A DNA stretch of 64,000 nt from Styela clava (taxonomy: Eukaryota; Chordata; Ascidiacea; Stolidobranchia; Styelidae): contig NC_135258.1 in assembly GCF_964204865.1 (NCBI RefSeq), forward strand, positions 10,655,001 to 10,719,000, given 5' to 3'. Position 1 is the stretch's first letter. Every line of letters starts with the position of its first letter. Below are positions 13,801 through 25,528 of the stretch, piece after piece. The notes under the pieces were generated by a model. That model searched no databases, was not told where the DNA came from, and saw nothing but the letters and a program-made list of their open reading frames with translations. A program made the position numbers and the translations under genes.

Positions 13801-16800
13801 AGTTGTGAAATTATTCTTTTTATGGACATTGACATGTAATGAATCCAACCAGTGATTTAAAATTGCAATAACAATAAGCAATTCACGACATATAGCTGCA
13901 AATTATAAATAATGAAGAGAGATTAGCATTGCAAATGCCTTCAAGTTCTGTGATTGACAAGGTAATATCTCACATACGCTTCAAGTGCAGCTGTTATTTT
14001 ACTCAATGCAATAATGAAAGTCAACACTGAACACAAAAGATTAGAGTGAGGAATGTGAACTATTGAAAACATTCCAAGTACATAACCGCACAAAACAATG
14101 TAAGATGATTACTTTGTAGAGTAAACACAAAAACTGAAAACACATTTGGCCCTAGGTGAGTTAAAACCTAGTAATCTAAACAAGCAATCAGTGGGTGTTT
14201 CTTATTGAAGCATTCTGAATTAAAACACATAGTATGCCCTACGAACGAAAAAGTAATACAGTATATAGGGAGAAAAACAACTGATTCAAATTTAAAATCC
14301 TTCCAAAGGAATAGTTTGTTTTCGAATATACTACGACTATATACCTTAAGCAATGACAGATTGACATAATCAAACGTAAAAATAAAAATTGAACAAAACT
14401 TTGATGATCGAGATTTTCTAAAACAACTTTTTCAGGCATTTTAACTCTAAACTAAAATTGTCTTTAAGAGACAATATTTTAGAATATATTTGATTTAAAT
14501 TTGACAACACCTATTGATTGTTATGTTACACATACACAGGTGTCAAGTTAATTCGAGTTTATTTCTTTTTTAACCAGTATGAAAAAACTACACACAAATT
14601 AAGAGGTGAAAACACAGTTTTACTAAGGAAGGGAAACTGTATATCTAATCAAAAAGATAATCAGTGAAGACTTTATTATATCATGAAGAGAATTATCAAG
14701 TGCTGATTAACGAGCTACATTCCCCAAAAATCAACCGAATCTGGATCTTTGTATATTTTTTGATGAGCTGATTTTTAAAATATTTCAATATGTGGAAAAG
14801 CTAAAGTAATTATTCTTCATTCTTTTTATGTATCAGATATCTCCTTCCAATCTTTACAGAACTATATGTCACACTTAGATATTTTCCTAGTGCTGATAAT
14901 ATAACAAAAATTATCTGTTTAAAAATACCTATTTTACCTTTAAGTAATTCAGGGCTTCAACAGTTGCCACGGCAATTTTCCCCAAAATTTCTTCAGGAAT
15001 AACACTATTTAATCTTTTATAAACAAATCGATAAAATTTGTCGAGAGAGGTAGACATCAACTCCATGCATATCCAACAATCTCCTTCCCAAAATAATGCG
15101 CCATAAAATTGAACTATGTAGGGACAATCATTGCTTCTCATAACCTGGAAGAGAAGTGGAATTTTTATTGAATGATTAGAATACGGGGTCTGGGTTAAAT
15201 AGATCTATGGAGTCATGTTCTTCTTTAATGAACAGAATATTGTTATAGACAATAAAATTTTTAATCAATATGAGACCTTATAATAAGTGATGAGAATATA
15301 AATTTAGCTGGACTTTTTACAAACAATGTCACATAAGTATGCGACAGTCAATTCAGAATGGACAATACTTTAAATGTGATATTATGTCACGATGTCAAAA
15401 TTGAAACATTTCAAGCTAGGTCATGGGATGGCGTTGATACTTAGAAACCAATATATTTTCCAAGTGTTTCAATTTGAAATGAGAGTCTTTATCAAGGGAG
15501 GGCAAATCACGACCCGCGGACCAGATCCGGCCCATCGAAGTGTTTCATCCGGGCCACTTATCTCTTCTGAAAATATGACTATAGATTTTACGAATATAAA
15601 TTTCCATGGGAATTATCAATAAAAATAACACATGGTTGGCTAAAATAAATACTGTAACTCCCTGCGTATTATCCGCACCCGAACATGTGCTGTGCAGAAT
15701 GAGTCACTCACCCATCCGAAATTTAAGCCTACAAATTATGTTTCTAGGGCTTTTTTTGTGCGGCCGTGGATGCTGCAACACACTTTTTTCCTTCTGCCCA
15801 TACATCAATTTATGTGAAGCATGCAGGTAGGCAATTGTTATCATCGACATTAGTTATTTGTAAATAATTTTTTTCATTCATGGTTTAGGTTCAGCCCAGT
15901 AACCAAGACTTTTATTTGTAAGTGGCCCACTTAGGGAAGTAATTGCCCACGCCCGGTCTAGATTAATGATATGATTGACATTTACCATCATTTTCAGGAA
16001 TTAAACAAAGTGATGCGTAAAACTTCAATTTCTCAAAACATTCATCTTTCAAGTAAACTATTTCGATTCACTCCTGAAATCATGAATCAAAAATTTCTAA
16101 TACAATCAATTTCTAAATGACCCGAATAATCTATTCATTTCGGAAACTCTTATATAAACGACTACATCAACCACTCCAAAGACGACACTGACCACATCCA
16201 AATCCATGAGAAGCTGTCTTTGTTCTTTCTCCTCCACAGTGGATCGGATTCGTTTCACAGCCATCTGTTTACCGCTATCGTTGTGTCTCATACGATTTAC
16301 AGTGCCAAAAGCACCACGGCCTATTTCTCCTTCATCCGTCAAATCTTTCGAAGTAAAATCATACACCTGCAAAAGTAGGAAAATAATTCTCAGTTCTAAG
16401 ACAATGGAAAATTCATAACACATTTATCAAATTCATCACATACTTCTCACTATTGGAAATGAATTATCTGTAGACTGTATTTAAAGCTGCAATTGCACCA
16501 CAAACTAAATACTTCATATCGAATTTATACCATACTAGTACATATTGTGTAGAGCCTCGATTTACTGAAGCAGATTCATTTAGGAGTTTAGATGGTTAAA
16601 CAAGAGCCATATTGTGACTACTTGTTTGGTTTTATCAACAGTTGAGTACTTGAGTAAAACGAAAATGATCAGCTTCTCAGATTTCATCGTCCAAACAATA
16701 ATAATTTGAATGCCATATTGCAAAAACTTCTATTTCTAAAAAAACTGTGGTATATCATGAACAATATTCATTTTGCATGTCCCGAGTGATATCAGGATAT

Positions 16801-17087
16801 AGAACATTTTGATCAGTTGACATTTTTCCGGGATCTGGAAATAAATCTATGAGATATGTAACAGTGCTGTTCATCACCTGTGAAGGTCCTATGATGAGTT
16901 TTCCGATGCTCGATAAATTTTCTGGAGTTAAAATTGGTTGAACTGGTGGTCTTACAATGGGTACTGGAAAATTAGGAGTTATCCTAGCTTGTCCTGGTGA
17001 TACACCTGCATTTCCAGGCGGCAAAGAAAATCTCAAATTTAGACTTGGTCTTCCTCTTCCACCAGATTTGTTCAATGGCAGATTCAT
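10872..17087 (-). CDS. MAP2K4: dual-specificity MAP kinase kinase 4 (MKK4), six exons, complete
   Basis: The exons are 17087-16878, 16366-16193, 15144-14938, 12509-12323, 11888-11779 and 11117-10872. They join in frame to 378 codons (377 residues, against about 399 in human MAP2K4), and all borders are GT-AG. The N-terminus carries a basic plus LxL docking site (GRGRPSLNLRF) like the JNK/p38 D-site of MKK4. The kinase domain shows the glycine loop GEIGRGAFGTV (84-93), ATP lysine in MAVKRIRS (K108), HRDVKPSN (206), DFG (224-226) and the activation loop SIARTQDAGC, where S234 and T238 correspond to the MAP3K phosphorylation sites. IVQFYGALF and WICMELMSTSLDKFY separate it from MKK7. The kinase phosphorylates JNK and p38 in cytoplasmic stress signalling. 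The start is the first ATG of the docking-site exon. A further 5' exon cannot be excluded, since the frame stays open upstream. Confidence 0.95.
13728..13790. repeat. hAT terminal fragment in MAP2K4 intron 3
   Basis: The sequence cagggatcagcagactgctg then gtgccgcatgtggcccacc is another hAT-type end. A right end may lie near 14147 (ggccctaggtgagtt), but the match is poor. Confidence 0.4.
15493..15955. mobile_element. non-autonomous hAT-like element in MAP2K4 intron 2
   Basis: The left end (caagggagggcaaatca, then cgacccgcggaccagatccgg) and the reverse-complemented right end (cgggcgtgggcaatta) form imperfect TIRs. Flanking octamers GTCTTTAT (15485-15492) and GTCTAGAT (15956-15963) match at six positions. 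The element is 463 bp and has no coding potential. It lies well away from the exon borders at 16193 and 15144. Confidence 0.75.
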
Positions 17088-17594
17088 TACTACGACACCG
17101 TCAGTCAGACAGTCCCAATTCTAGAATTCAGATGTATCAAAGCTACATTGGTTGTTATTAAACTGCGAAAAGAATAAAAAAAATAAGAAGAGTAGGCTAG
17201 GTTCGAGATAGATTATAGACTGTATAAAAGTTAAAAAGTTTTAATTCTGAAATGAACCACTCTTCTGCAAGCATCCTTTACCCAAGATTTTGTTTGCTCT
17301 CCTGATCCTGTAATTCATCCTGTATTCTAATAAAGGATGAGGCCTATTTAAGTTTAAAAAGTGCAGGCATAATTTGCAGACCGAACAGAAATGTGATGTG
17401 AAATTTTTATGATTAAAAAAAATCCGTATGGCGCGGTATGACTGAATGATAGACGAGTTTCTGCGTTCAGTTAAAATCGACCCCGCTCCTGCACTCCATT
17501 TTCAAATAGTCTGGTATCGTACGGTACGGGACCGGTATGTCGTATGTGACGTACCGTATGTCCCATTCCTTATATCGCTAAGAAAATTAACAAG

Positions 17595-17645
17595 CGACCC
17601 AGTTTTGTATCGCGACCCATAGGTTGAAAAACACAGCCCTAGGCG
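17595..17645. repeat. hAT terminal fragment upstream of MAP2K4
   Basis: Reversed, this reads cctagggctgtgtttttcaa then cctatgggtcgcgatac, a common animal hAT terminus. The left partner was not found. The stretch 17088-18417 otherwise shows nothing I can name. Confidence 0.45.
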
Positions 17646-18417
17646 TTATTTCAACTGCCTTTGAAGCTAAACGCAAAACAGAAAAATCCTTCACATCCCA
17701 ACACTGCAATATCAAACCGGCTACTAACAGACACAGCACACAGGTCCACTAGTCTGTCTGTAGGTGCAATTTGGAAAATCAGAAATTACTTACGCTTTGC
17801 GCCTCTAGCGTTAATCAGGCTTCATAGAGAAGCACGGGGATTTTATTTGCTCTTTGTGACTTTAAATTTCAATAAAGCGACATAAGCATGTATGAATAAG
17901 GAGAGATATATGGTCCAAATCGTTAATAGGCCAATTATCTGTTGCAGATGCACGGAAAAGGCTGAATCGAAAAAGGTTTCAGATTCACCCAACGAGTATA
18001 AACTCGTCATTTGGGAGTGTTCTGACAAAAATAAAATTGTATACATATTAGTATTTAGAAGTTGCTTGCAGTCGCTTACTCGCTTGTAGTCGGGTTTGTA
18101 AAACACACGAGAAAGAAGTCGAGAAAACGATGTCTAACGAAATAGTCTTAAACCTGGCAACGGAACTTTATTACACACGTAAGGGATCTATGGACTGTTT
18201 TGCTAAATGCTTTCGTTGTTCTTGTTAAAGTGATTGCTGCTGGAGAAAATCGATTTTCTCGGCAATTAATAAACAATCGGCAATTAAAAATTGTTTTGAA
18301 AGAATTCGTCGGAGAGCTAATACTTTTTTTTTTTTAATTTTTTATGGCTGTATGGGGTGTGACAAAAATTCAAGATTTTGCTGTTTTATTTTACTTCAAG
18401 GCAATACTCAAACATTT

Positions 18418-18535
18418 TAGGATAGGATAGGATCCCGGGGGAGAGGAAATCCGATAAGACGGCTTATCCATATGGCGAACCACGGCCTGTCGTCCGGTTA
18501 CCATTCCAAGTCGGGTATGGGATTAGTTATATATA
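18418..18535 (+). repeat. SINE body fragment
   Basis: The run aggataggat...ggagaggaaatccgataaga...gaaccacggcct...gtccggttac matches the body of the 46160 copy (inverted) and the start of the 8940 copy. Confidence 0.65.
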
Positions 18536-19238
18536 TTGTTTGTTTCGGAAGCATGGACTTTAATCCGTCACGCTTATCCGTCAATCTCTTCAGCAAACTC
18601 GTTGCTCTCTCAATATAACTTTTCAGGGGGAAAATATATTTTGGTTGTTGTTTGTATAGGTGTTGAGAAAAAAGTTTTCTCTGTCGTTTCACGACGAACA
18701 CATTGGCAGCGCATTGACTGCACAATCCCCTAAGTCAGGCCTGCACAACATACGGCCCGCGGGCCGCATGCGGCCCTCTAGATACTTCTGTAAAGCCGCA
18801 TTGTTATGCAAGCGCGCCGCTACCCCGATCATATTCGAAATTGTGAAATTTATGTTTTGCACTAGTTTCAATAAATATCGAACTTTGTGTGAAACTGGTG
18901 TGCCCTTCGTGACCCCTAATATTCGTTTCTAGACCCCTCGCCCCCCCCCCCCTCCCCCCTAGTTTGGGAAACCCGGATTTAGATATCTCAGTATTGAGTA
19001 TTCAGACTGAATCACGCACAAAACAATATCGGTATACAATCTCACACCCATTAGTGCATATAAGCAACCTACTCGCACAAAAGATATTGCTATTTACTAT
19101 AAAATTTCAAATAAATTGGAGCAGATTTTGTAGAAAAATGTAATTTAACAGTCAAAAAACTGCAACAGAGAAAGATCTATTGCTACTAAAGGGATTGTTT
19201 GCCTAACCTACAATGGAAATATCCAATAATGGTAGATA

Positions 19239-19446
19239 TGAAGCGAACTAACTTCTTTCTAACAAGAAAAAGACTTTCAATTATGTTGATGTTTAATCCA
19301 TAACAAAGCAATGTTAACGACAAGCGAACAGAAAACAGAATGACAAGTTATCGTAAGAAAAGCACGTAAGTAATCATGCGTGACAAAAACATAAACAAAA
19401 CAATTGTGACTCATAACGGCTATTATTAGTTAAGTGGTTCGCCACA
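19239..19446 (-). repeat. 3' long terminal repeat of the Ty3/gypsy element
   Basis: This 208-bp copy is preceded by target duplication GATA (19235-19238) and followed, on the internal side, by the polypurine tract at about 19447-19456. It differs from the other LTR at two transitions, one three bases from the outer end and one in the middle. Confidence 0.97.
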
Positions 19447-19468
19447 CTACCCCCCCAGACGGAATGAG

Positions 19469-22400
19469 TTATAAAAATCTAGTGGGTTTACGAGTTTTTC
19501 TACCAAATTTGGTTCTGTAATCATAACCGGTTGTAGGTTCGGATGAACGATCGTCTGTAGAACGCTGATTGTTCGTTGTTGTTTTAGGGATTGGAGGACG
19601 TCCTCTTGGTTTAGGAATGGATACAGAAACAGGATGGTCGAGATCAAGATGAGCTGGCTTTAACCTGTCAACAGAAATAGTTTCGCTTCGGTTTCCAATC
19701 TGTACTTTGAAAGTTTTATTCCCATGTTGCAAAACTTCGAATGGTCCTTCATAAGGTCTTTGTAAAGGAGATCGGTGTGCGTCACGACGAATAAACACGA
19801 ACTTGGCTCGATTGAGTGCGGCTGGCATTCTTGCTCTGAAAGGACCATGGTGCGACGTAGGAATTGGAGCCAATGATCCTACTCTTTCTCTGAGAAGCCG
19901 AAGATTTGTGGTCGGGCAGCTATTGTCTTTAGAGTCTGATATGAAATCACCGGGGACAGTGAGGGGAGCGCCATAAACAAGCTCAGCTGACGATGCCGTA
20001 AGATCTTCTTTCGGAGCTGTGCGGATTCCCAATAAAACCCATGGAAGCACGTCCAACCAGTTTGAATCATTGAGTCGTGCCTTAATGGCAGATTTCATTG
20101 TTCGATGAAAACGTTCTACCAAACCATTTGCCTGTGGGTGGTAGGCTGTAGTGTGATGAATTTTTGTTCCCAATAATTCGGCAACAGCAGACCAAAGGCC
20201 TGAAATGAACTGTGATCCTCGGTCAGAAGAAATGTGAAGTGGAACACCAAAACGGGCAACCCAATTTGACAGGAAAGCTCGGGCACAAGACATAGTTGAT
20301 ATGTCTTTGAGGGGAATGGCTTCTGGCCACCTTGTGAAACGATCTACTATTGTAAGAAGGTAATTGTATCCTTGTGATGGTGGTAAAGGACCAACTAAGT
20401 CAATGTTGATATGGTCAAAACGTTTGTCTGGCATTTTGAAATCTTCTAAAGGGGCCCGTATATGACGATTTATTTTAGACTTTTGGCATTCCAGGCATGT
20501 TTTGGCCCATTGTCCAATTTGTTTGGAAAGACCATGCCACACAAATTTTTGTGAGATCAGTTTGCGAGTGGTACGTATGCCTGGATGCGAGAGCCCGTGA
20601 ACCGCATCAAAAATTTTTCTGCGCCAGCTGGCAGGCACTATAGGTCGTGGTCTACCCGTAGATACGTCACACAGCAATGTAAATTTGCCGTTGCAAAAAG
20701 GGACATCTTCGACACGAAGGCCGGTGATAGCAGTGCGGTAAGCCTGTGTATCCTTGTCGTTTAGTTGATCTGTGGCCATAATTTCATAATCGATGCCGTC
20801 ATTGATGTCGTTGATGACCGCGCGCGACAGGGCGTCGGCGACAGTATTATCCTTACCGGAAATATGTTGTATATCCGTTGTGTATTCAGATATGAAATTG
20901 AGGTGACGCTGTTGTCGCGCTGACCATGGCTCAGAGACTTTTGTCATAGCAAAAGTGAGGGGTTTGTGATCTGTAAAAACCGTGAAGGGTCGTGCTTCGA
21001 GAAAATAACGAAAATGTCGTATTCCTAAGTAAACGGCCAAAAGTTCCTTGTCGAATGCACTGTATTTCGTCTCGGGTTTGCGTAGCTGTCTACTATAAAA
21101 TGCGATTGGCTTCTAAGATCCATTTAACTTTTGCTCGAGCACACCTCCTAAGGCAACGTCCGAAGCGTCGACTGTGAGGGCAGTTGGTGCGTTTGGTTGT
21201 GGATGTATAAGCATAACTGCATTTGCCAGTACTTTCTTAGTTTTTTCAAATGCACATATCATACTGTCAGTCCATTTGGGCAAAACCTTCGACTTCTTGG
21301 GCAGGCCGGAAAGTGCTGCGAATAGTGGTTGCATTATTTGGGCAGCTTTGGGCAAAAACCGATGATAGAAATTAACCATGCCAAGAAACTCTTGAAGGCC
21401 TTTTACAGATGAAGGGCGAGGGAAATTAGTTATCGCCTTCACTTTATGGGGGAGAGGAAAAGCACCCTCTTTTGTAACAGTATGTCCCAGGAACTCTAAT
21501 TCGCTTAAACCGAATTTACATTTGGCAGGATTGATAACCATACCGTGACTTTTTAGCCTTTGGAAAAGATTTCGCAAGTCCTTTTTGTGTTGATCTTTAG
21601 ACGTACTGGCGATAAGGATGTCGTCAAGATAGACAAATACGAAAGGCAGACCTCGACAGATGGTATCCATTAAACGCTGGAATACCTGGGCGGCGTTTTT
21701 AAGCCCAAACGGCATGCGGAGAAATTCAAATAGGCCAAACGGTGTGATAATGGCAGTTTTGGGGATATCTTGTTCATGAATAGGTATTTGATGATAACCG
21801 CGAACAAGATCCACTTTAGAGAAAATTGTCCTTCCCGCAAGACGGGCCGTAAAATCTTGTATGTTTGGGACTGGGTAGCGGTCAGGCACGGTCATATCAT
21901 TGAGACGTCTGTAGTCTCCACATGGGCGCCACCCGCCGTCCTGTTTAGGTACGATGTGAAGCGCAGACGCCCAGGGGCTATTTGAGGGTCGGATGATTCC
22001 GAGTTCAATCATGTTATCAAACTCTGCCTTTGCCGCGGCTAGCTTATCGGGGTGCAATCTTCGAGCCTTTGCGTGCACCGGGGGGCCTTCTGTAACAATA
22101 TGATGCTTTACCCCGTGTGCAGTGGTCGGGTTGCTGAATGTGGGGCGCGTTAAATCAGGAAATTCGTTCAGAATTTTGGCAAAATCGTTTTCGGCTACGT
22201 AGTGAAGGCAAGGCGGGGTGCCAGTAATCGTTCTGGTTGGAATACAAGCGTATGTGCTTGCCTCGATAAGTCGTTTGCCCCTGATGTCAACCAAAAGTCC
22301 GTGAGAGCGCAAAAAATCTCCCCCGATAATTGCCCGTGAAACATTGGCTAATGTGAATTTCCAGGTAAAATTTCTACCGCATATAGTCAAAGGCACTTTT

Positions 22401-22684
22401 CGTGTGCCATATGTCCTAATTGAGGTGCCATTAGCTGCCAAAAGTGCTTGTCCTGGTCGCCCGTAACGACGGTCATGACCGGTGGCAGGCAGCACGCTGA
22501 CTTGTGCACCCGTATCAACTAAAAAACTGCGTCCAGAGTTTTTGTCTGTGACGTAATAAAGGTTTGAATCGCCGACCGCCAAAGAGGTTACTGACGGTCG
22601 GCTATGGCGTTTTCCGAAACCACAAAAGAACATGGCGGGCGACATTTTTTGGCTTTCTTGCCGAATTTCCTGTGATAAAAACAC
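19469..22684 (-). pseudogene. pol: retrotransposon pol polyprotein with one in-frame stop
   Basis: One reading frame carries an aspartic protease ([13 protein letters not shown]), reverse transcriptase ([35 protein letters not shown]), RNase H ([22 protein letters not shown]) and integrase, with HHCC finger residues in HGLSHPG and CLECQKSK and catalytic motifs INIDLVGPL, SSDRGSQF and NGLVERFHR. The C-terminus is basic and lacks a chromodomain. A TAG codon at 21113-21115 interrupts the RNase H region, where relatives have tryptophan; a single G-to-A change explains it. Everything on both sides is intact and in frame, so the copy was disabled only recently, unless the stop is suppressed. The open frame begins inside gag, offset by one frame. 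Confidence 0.93.
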
Positions 22685-23262
22685 ATTTCAGACAAAACAT
22701 GAGATGGTTTGAACGAACTGGTTTTTTGTACAGCGTTTGTCACCTCATAGCCTTTTGCAGTTAAAATATCATCTGCTTTCCTTGCCAGCTTCCGAAAATC
22801 GTCGCCCGTGGTTGTTAAAATGTCTGTAAGTTGAGACCGGACGTCTGGTGGCAGATGACTGACGAACAAATGGCGAAATAAGAAATCAGGTGTCTTACCT
22901 ACTGGATACAATGCAAGCATGTTGTCCATAAGTTCCGTTGCCGTTCCATCCCCTAGTCCAGGCATTGAACAAAGGCGCGCAGCTCGTTCAGGATCCGTTA
23001 GCGAACATTTAGTAGTGAGCTTCTCTTTGAGATCTTGGTACTTGTTCGTTTCCGGCGGGTTATTGAGAGCATTAAGAATGCTGGCAGCGGTATTGTCATC
23101 CAGAGCTGCAACCACGTAGTGGTATTTTGTTTCATCTGTTGTGATATTTCGAACAGCGAACTGCGCTTCGACTTGGTGGAACCAAACGGCAGGATTTTTA
23201 GTCCAGAAAATCGGCAGCTTTAATGATACCGCTGTTAGGCCTACTTTGTTGTCTTCACTCAT
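22588..23262 (-). CDS. gag: retrotransposon gag polyprotein
   Basis: The 224-residue frame starts 59 bp inside the primer site. It contains a Ty3-type capsid region ([35 protein letters not shown]) and ends with the zinc-box [18 protein letters not shown], which fits CX2HX9CX3C rather than the usual CCHC knuckle. Gag packages the element RNA into intracellular particles. The frame stops 97 bp inside the pol frame. In related elements this junction may be read through in a single frame or by ribosomal frameshift, so I cannot tell whether the overlap is natural or comes from a small indel. Confidence 0.9.
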   Translation of the reverse strand: MSEDNKVGLTAVSLKLPIFWTKNPAVWFHQVEAQFAVRNITTDETKYHYVVAALDDNTAASILNALNNPPETNKYQDLKEKLTTKCSLTDPERAARLCSMPGLGDGTATELMDNMLALYPVGKTPDFLFRHLFVSHLPPDVRSQLTDILTTTGDDFRKLARKADDILTAKGYEVTNAVQKTSSFKPSHVLSEMCFYHRKFGKKAKKCRPPCSFVVSENAIADRQ

Positions 23263-23323
23263 ATTCTTCGTTATGTGCGTATTCTTCTCTCAAAAGTATG
23301 CTTTTGAGGTCGGGGTCACCATT

Positions 23324-23531
23324 TGAGGCGAACTAACTTCTTTCTAACAAGAAAAAGACTTTCAATTATGTTGATGTTTAATCCATAACAAAGCAATGTT
23401 AACGACAAGCGAACAGAAAACAGAATGACAGGTTATCGTAAGAAAAGCACGTAAGTAATCATGCGTGACAAAAACATAAACAAAACAATTGTGACTCATA
23501 ACGGCTATTATTAGTTAAGTGGTTCGCCACA
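23324..23531 (-). repeat. 5' long terminal repeat of the Ty3/gypsy element
   Basis: This 208-bp copy is followed by target duplication GATA (23532-23535). On the internal side the primer-binding site runs from 23321 downward after a 2-bp gap. As in other LTR elements, the promoter should lie within this copy and drive minus-strand transcription. Confidence 0.97.
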
Positions 23532-24429
23532 GATATGACTAAATAAATTGTCATGCATATATTTGGGACGATTTTACAAAACTGAACCTGAGTAAAATAT
23601 TTTTCTGCAGTCAGTTTATACTGCAACATGCAATACCTAATTCTAATAAAAAAGAAATATTGAATATGAAGGGTGGGTTTTCAAGGTAGATGAACCACTA
23701 AATACACATTTGCCATCTCATATGCAATACTGTACTTTGTTTTTACTCAAGTAAATAAGATTCTTCATATTTTTAAGCTCCCCAGTAATGAAAGTGTTTC
23801 ATTAAATTTAACTGTTTCACAATATTATTTTGATTTGTAGTTCATCTTGTGAAATATGTATGTGGCAAAGTTTGCGGCCCGCCGGGCCTTCAGATTTATG
23901 CTCGTGGCCCTCGTGGTGATTTGAGTTGTGCAGGCCTGCCCTAAGTCTTTGTCAAACACTTTAACAAGACCATTGTGATACATATGCACGTTTTTATTAG
24001 CAGCTTCCAATTTTAACGTTGCGGTTAACGTTACTTACGGCCATTTACTTAAAAAGAGCGAACAGTTTATTTAACAACCAATGCATGAAATTGTTCTAAT
24101 CAGTTGTGGAACTGGGATAAATTACATCACGGTGAAATGTGTTGGGGCAATTCAACTCAATTTTGTTCTGTAAAAAAAACACTCGAGTCAATTCTAAATG
24201 AAATGATTCGGACTCTTTATCAACAAACCGTCACTAAGTCTGGCTCATTGACGCGAGACTCGGATACATTCAGCTCGCCTTGACCCTCGACATTGGGTTT
24301 ATAGATTAGACTTGTACCATGGACATTTCCCCGACCTTTAACCCCCGAAAAATTTTTCCTATACTTTACCATTGCAAAATTTCCGGAGCTATTTTAAGAG
24401 TGACTTTGCGAGTTGGCGCCTGTAAACTG

Positions 24430-24820
24430 GAGTATGTGTTTCAGACCATTAATATGATTCATTGCATACAACAATATGTTTTTTAAAAGTACAGGTAAAG
24501 AATTTTAGCCTAGTCTATCACAGCTATTTCTACACTAATTTTTTATTACTGCAATTAAATTGAAACTCCTAGGAAGACAGAGTGATTATTGAATTGTCTG
24601 ATTTATATTTAAGTTTCCGAAACACAACTGAAAACTAACGAATAGAGTTCAAAAACGCGAAAACGAGGTAATGTTTACGACCATTCTCGAAAATCTGTCT
24701 GAGTGAGAAAAATGTCTGAGCGGATGCGAAAAGGGAGCATTGTTACGTCAATTTTTGCATTTTGCTGATTGGCCAATGTTACGAAGTAAACAAGGAAGTT
24801 GATGCTCGGGGAAAGGGACA
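24430..24820 (+). repeat. dispersed repeat, approximately 390 bp, copy A
   Basis: This stretch, from gattcattgcatacaacaa to the words ggccaatgttacgaagt and gatgctc, is clearly similar along its length to 45655-46080 in the same orientation. No frame or terminal repeat was recognised. The family is unidentified. Confidence 0.8.
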
Positions 24821-25130
24821 TATACTGCACGACTTGACTACTACGTCGAACATCCTAACTTCGGATGAAGTTACGCCATTATCAACGACAAGTCGAACAC
24901 ACCAATGTCATGCGTAGTTGCTTATGCTCCTTTTTTATTTTCAGCGTTAATGCTTCTGAATGTGCATTTTATGTAATCTGCTTAAATTTCAAAAACGTTG
25001 ACAAATGAGGCTAGGCTGGTGGACATAACTTGCCGCCTGTATATATATATATATGGATACCGGTAACTGGATGGGTCCTTAGCTGAGCAGTGGCGCCAAG
25101 TTTGCTAAATAAGAATATCCTCGTGAAAGA

Positions 25131-25202
25131 CGTAACGGCGGCGGCCATTAAAATGAAACAGAGTCATAGTAACGGCGGCGGCCATTAAAACAGAGTCACA
25201 CG
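25131..25202 (+). repeat. short tandem duplication
   Basis: The phrase gtaacggcggcggccattaa followed by an agagtca word occurs twice, about 36 bp apart. It is GC-rich against an AT-rich surround. Nothing else is seen near it. Confidence 0.75.
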
Positions 25203-25395
25203 ACAATAAAAAATAAAGCTACAAAACAAGATTTTTTCGGAATGAACGCGGATTTAGGACTTTGTTTAAAAATGACACAGCTTTCAAGTAAATATTACCG
25301 ATGCAAGTCACATTCTAAAAACACTGCAACTTTTAAACACAGATTGCATGAACGAATTGGAACAGGAACCGGACTCTGGGAATTTTCTTGTAAAG

Positions 25396-25470
25396 CGGTG
25401 GTTCTCAAACTTTTTTAGTCCCAGAGCCGCATTTCAAACCTCAAAGTTATGAAGAGCCGCACACAAACAA
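25396..25470. repeat. hAT terminal fragment (ggtggttctcaaac type)
   Basis: The sequence gcggtggttctcaaactttt followed by agagccgca words is the terminus of a widespread animal hAT group. Similar gagagccgcatgcggct sequence at about 26495-26515 may be the other side of the same element. No matching right TIR was found. Confidence 0.5.
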
Positions 25471-25528
25471 CGTAAGGTAAAATAGCAACAAACCTTAAGC
25501 GCGTATGACAACAACACACGTAACAACT

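Larger units (their letters stand above)
19239..23531 (-). mobile_element. Ty3/gypsy LTR retrotransposon, CsRn1-like, complete but with a damaged pol
   Basis: The element is 4293 bp. Its 208-bp LTRs (19239-19446 and 23324-23531) differ at two positions, begin TG and end CA in the element's orientation, and are flanked by the 4-bp duplication GATA (19235-19238 and 23532-23535). Two bases after the 5' LTR the minus strand reads TGGTGACCCCGAC, identical to the start of the tRNA-Trp primer site used by some retroviruses. A polypurine tract (GGGGGGGTAG) abuts the 3' LTR. gag and pol overlap in different frames and there is no env. The gag box CX2HX9CX3C plus a tRNA-Trp primer is the signature of the CsRn1 clade. 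LTR similarity of about 99 percent implies a recent insertion. It sits inside an older hAT element. Confidence 0.97.
18736..23938. mobile_element. non-autonomous hAT element split by the Ty3/gypsy insertion
   Basis: The ends are perfect 14-bp inverted repeats (caggcctgcacaac and gttgtgcaggcctg) flanked by the exact 8-bp duplication CCCTAAGT (18728-18735 and 23939-23946). Next to the left end lies the GC-rich cggcccgcgggcc run typical of many animal hAT elements; the right end has cggcccgccgggcc. Removing the LTR element and one GATA leaves about 906 bp with no transposase frame, so movement would have depended on another copy. The TIR starting with CA and the 8-bp target site fit the hAT superfamily. 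Confidence 0.9.

Noticed and set aside
18131-18185. Plus-strand ATG with MSNEIVLNLATELYYT followed by a GTAAGG donor
   Set aside because: It could be a first exon, but no downstream plus-strand exon of any family was found before the transposon cluster.
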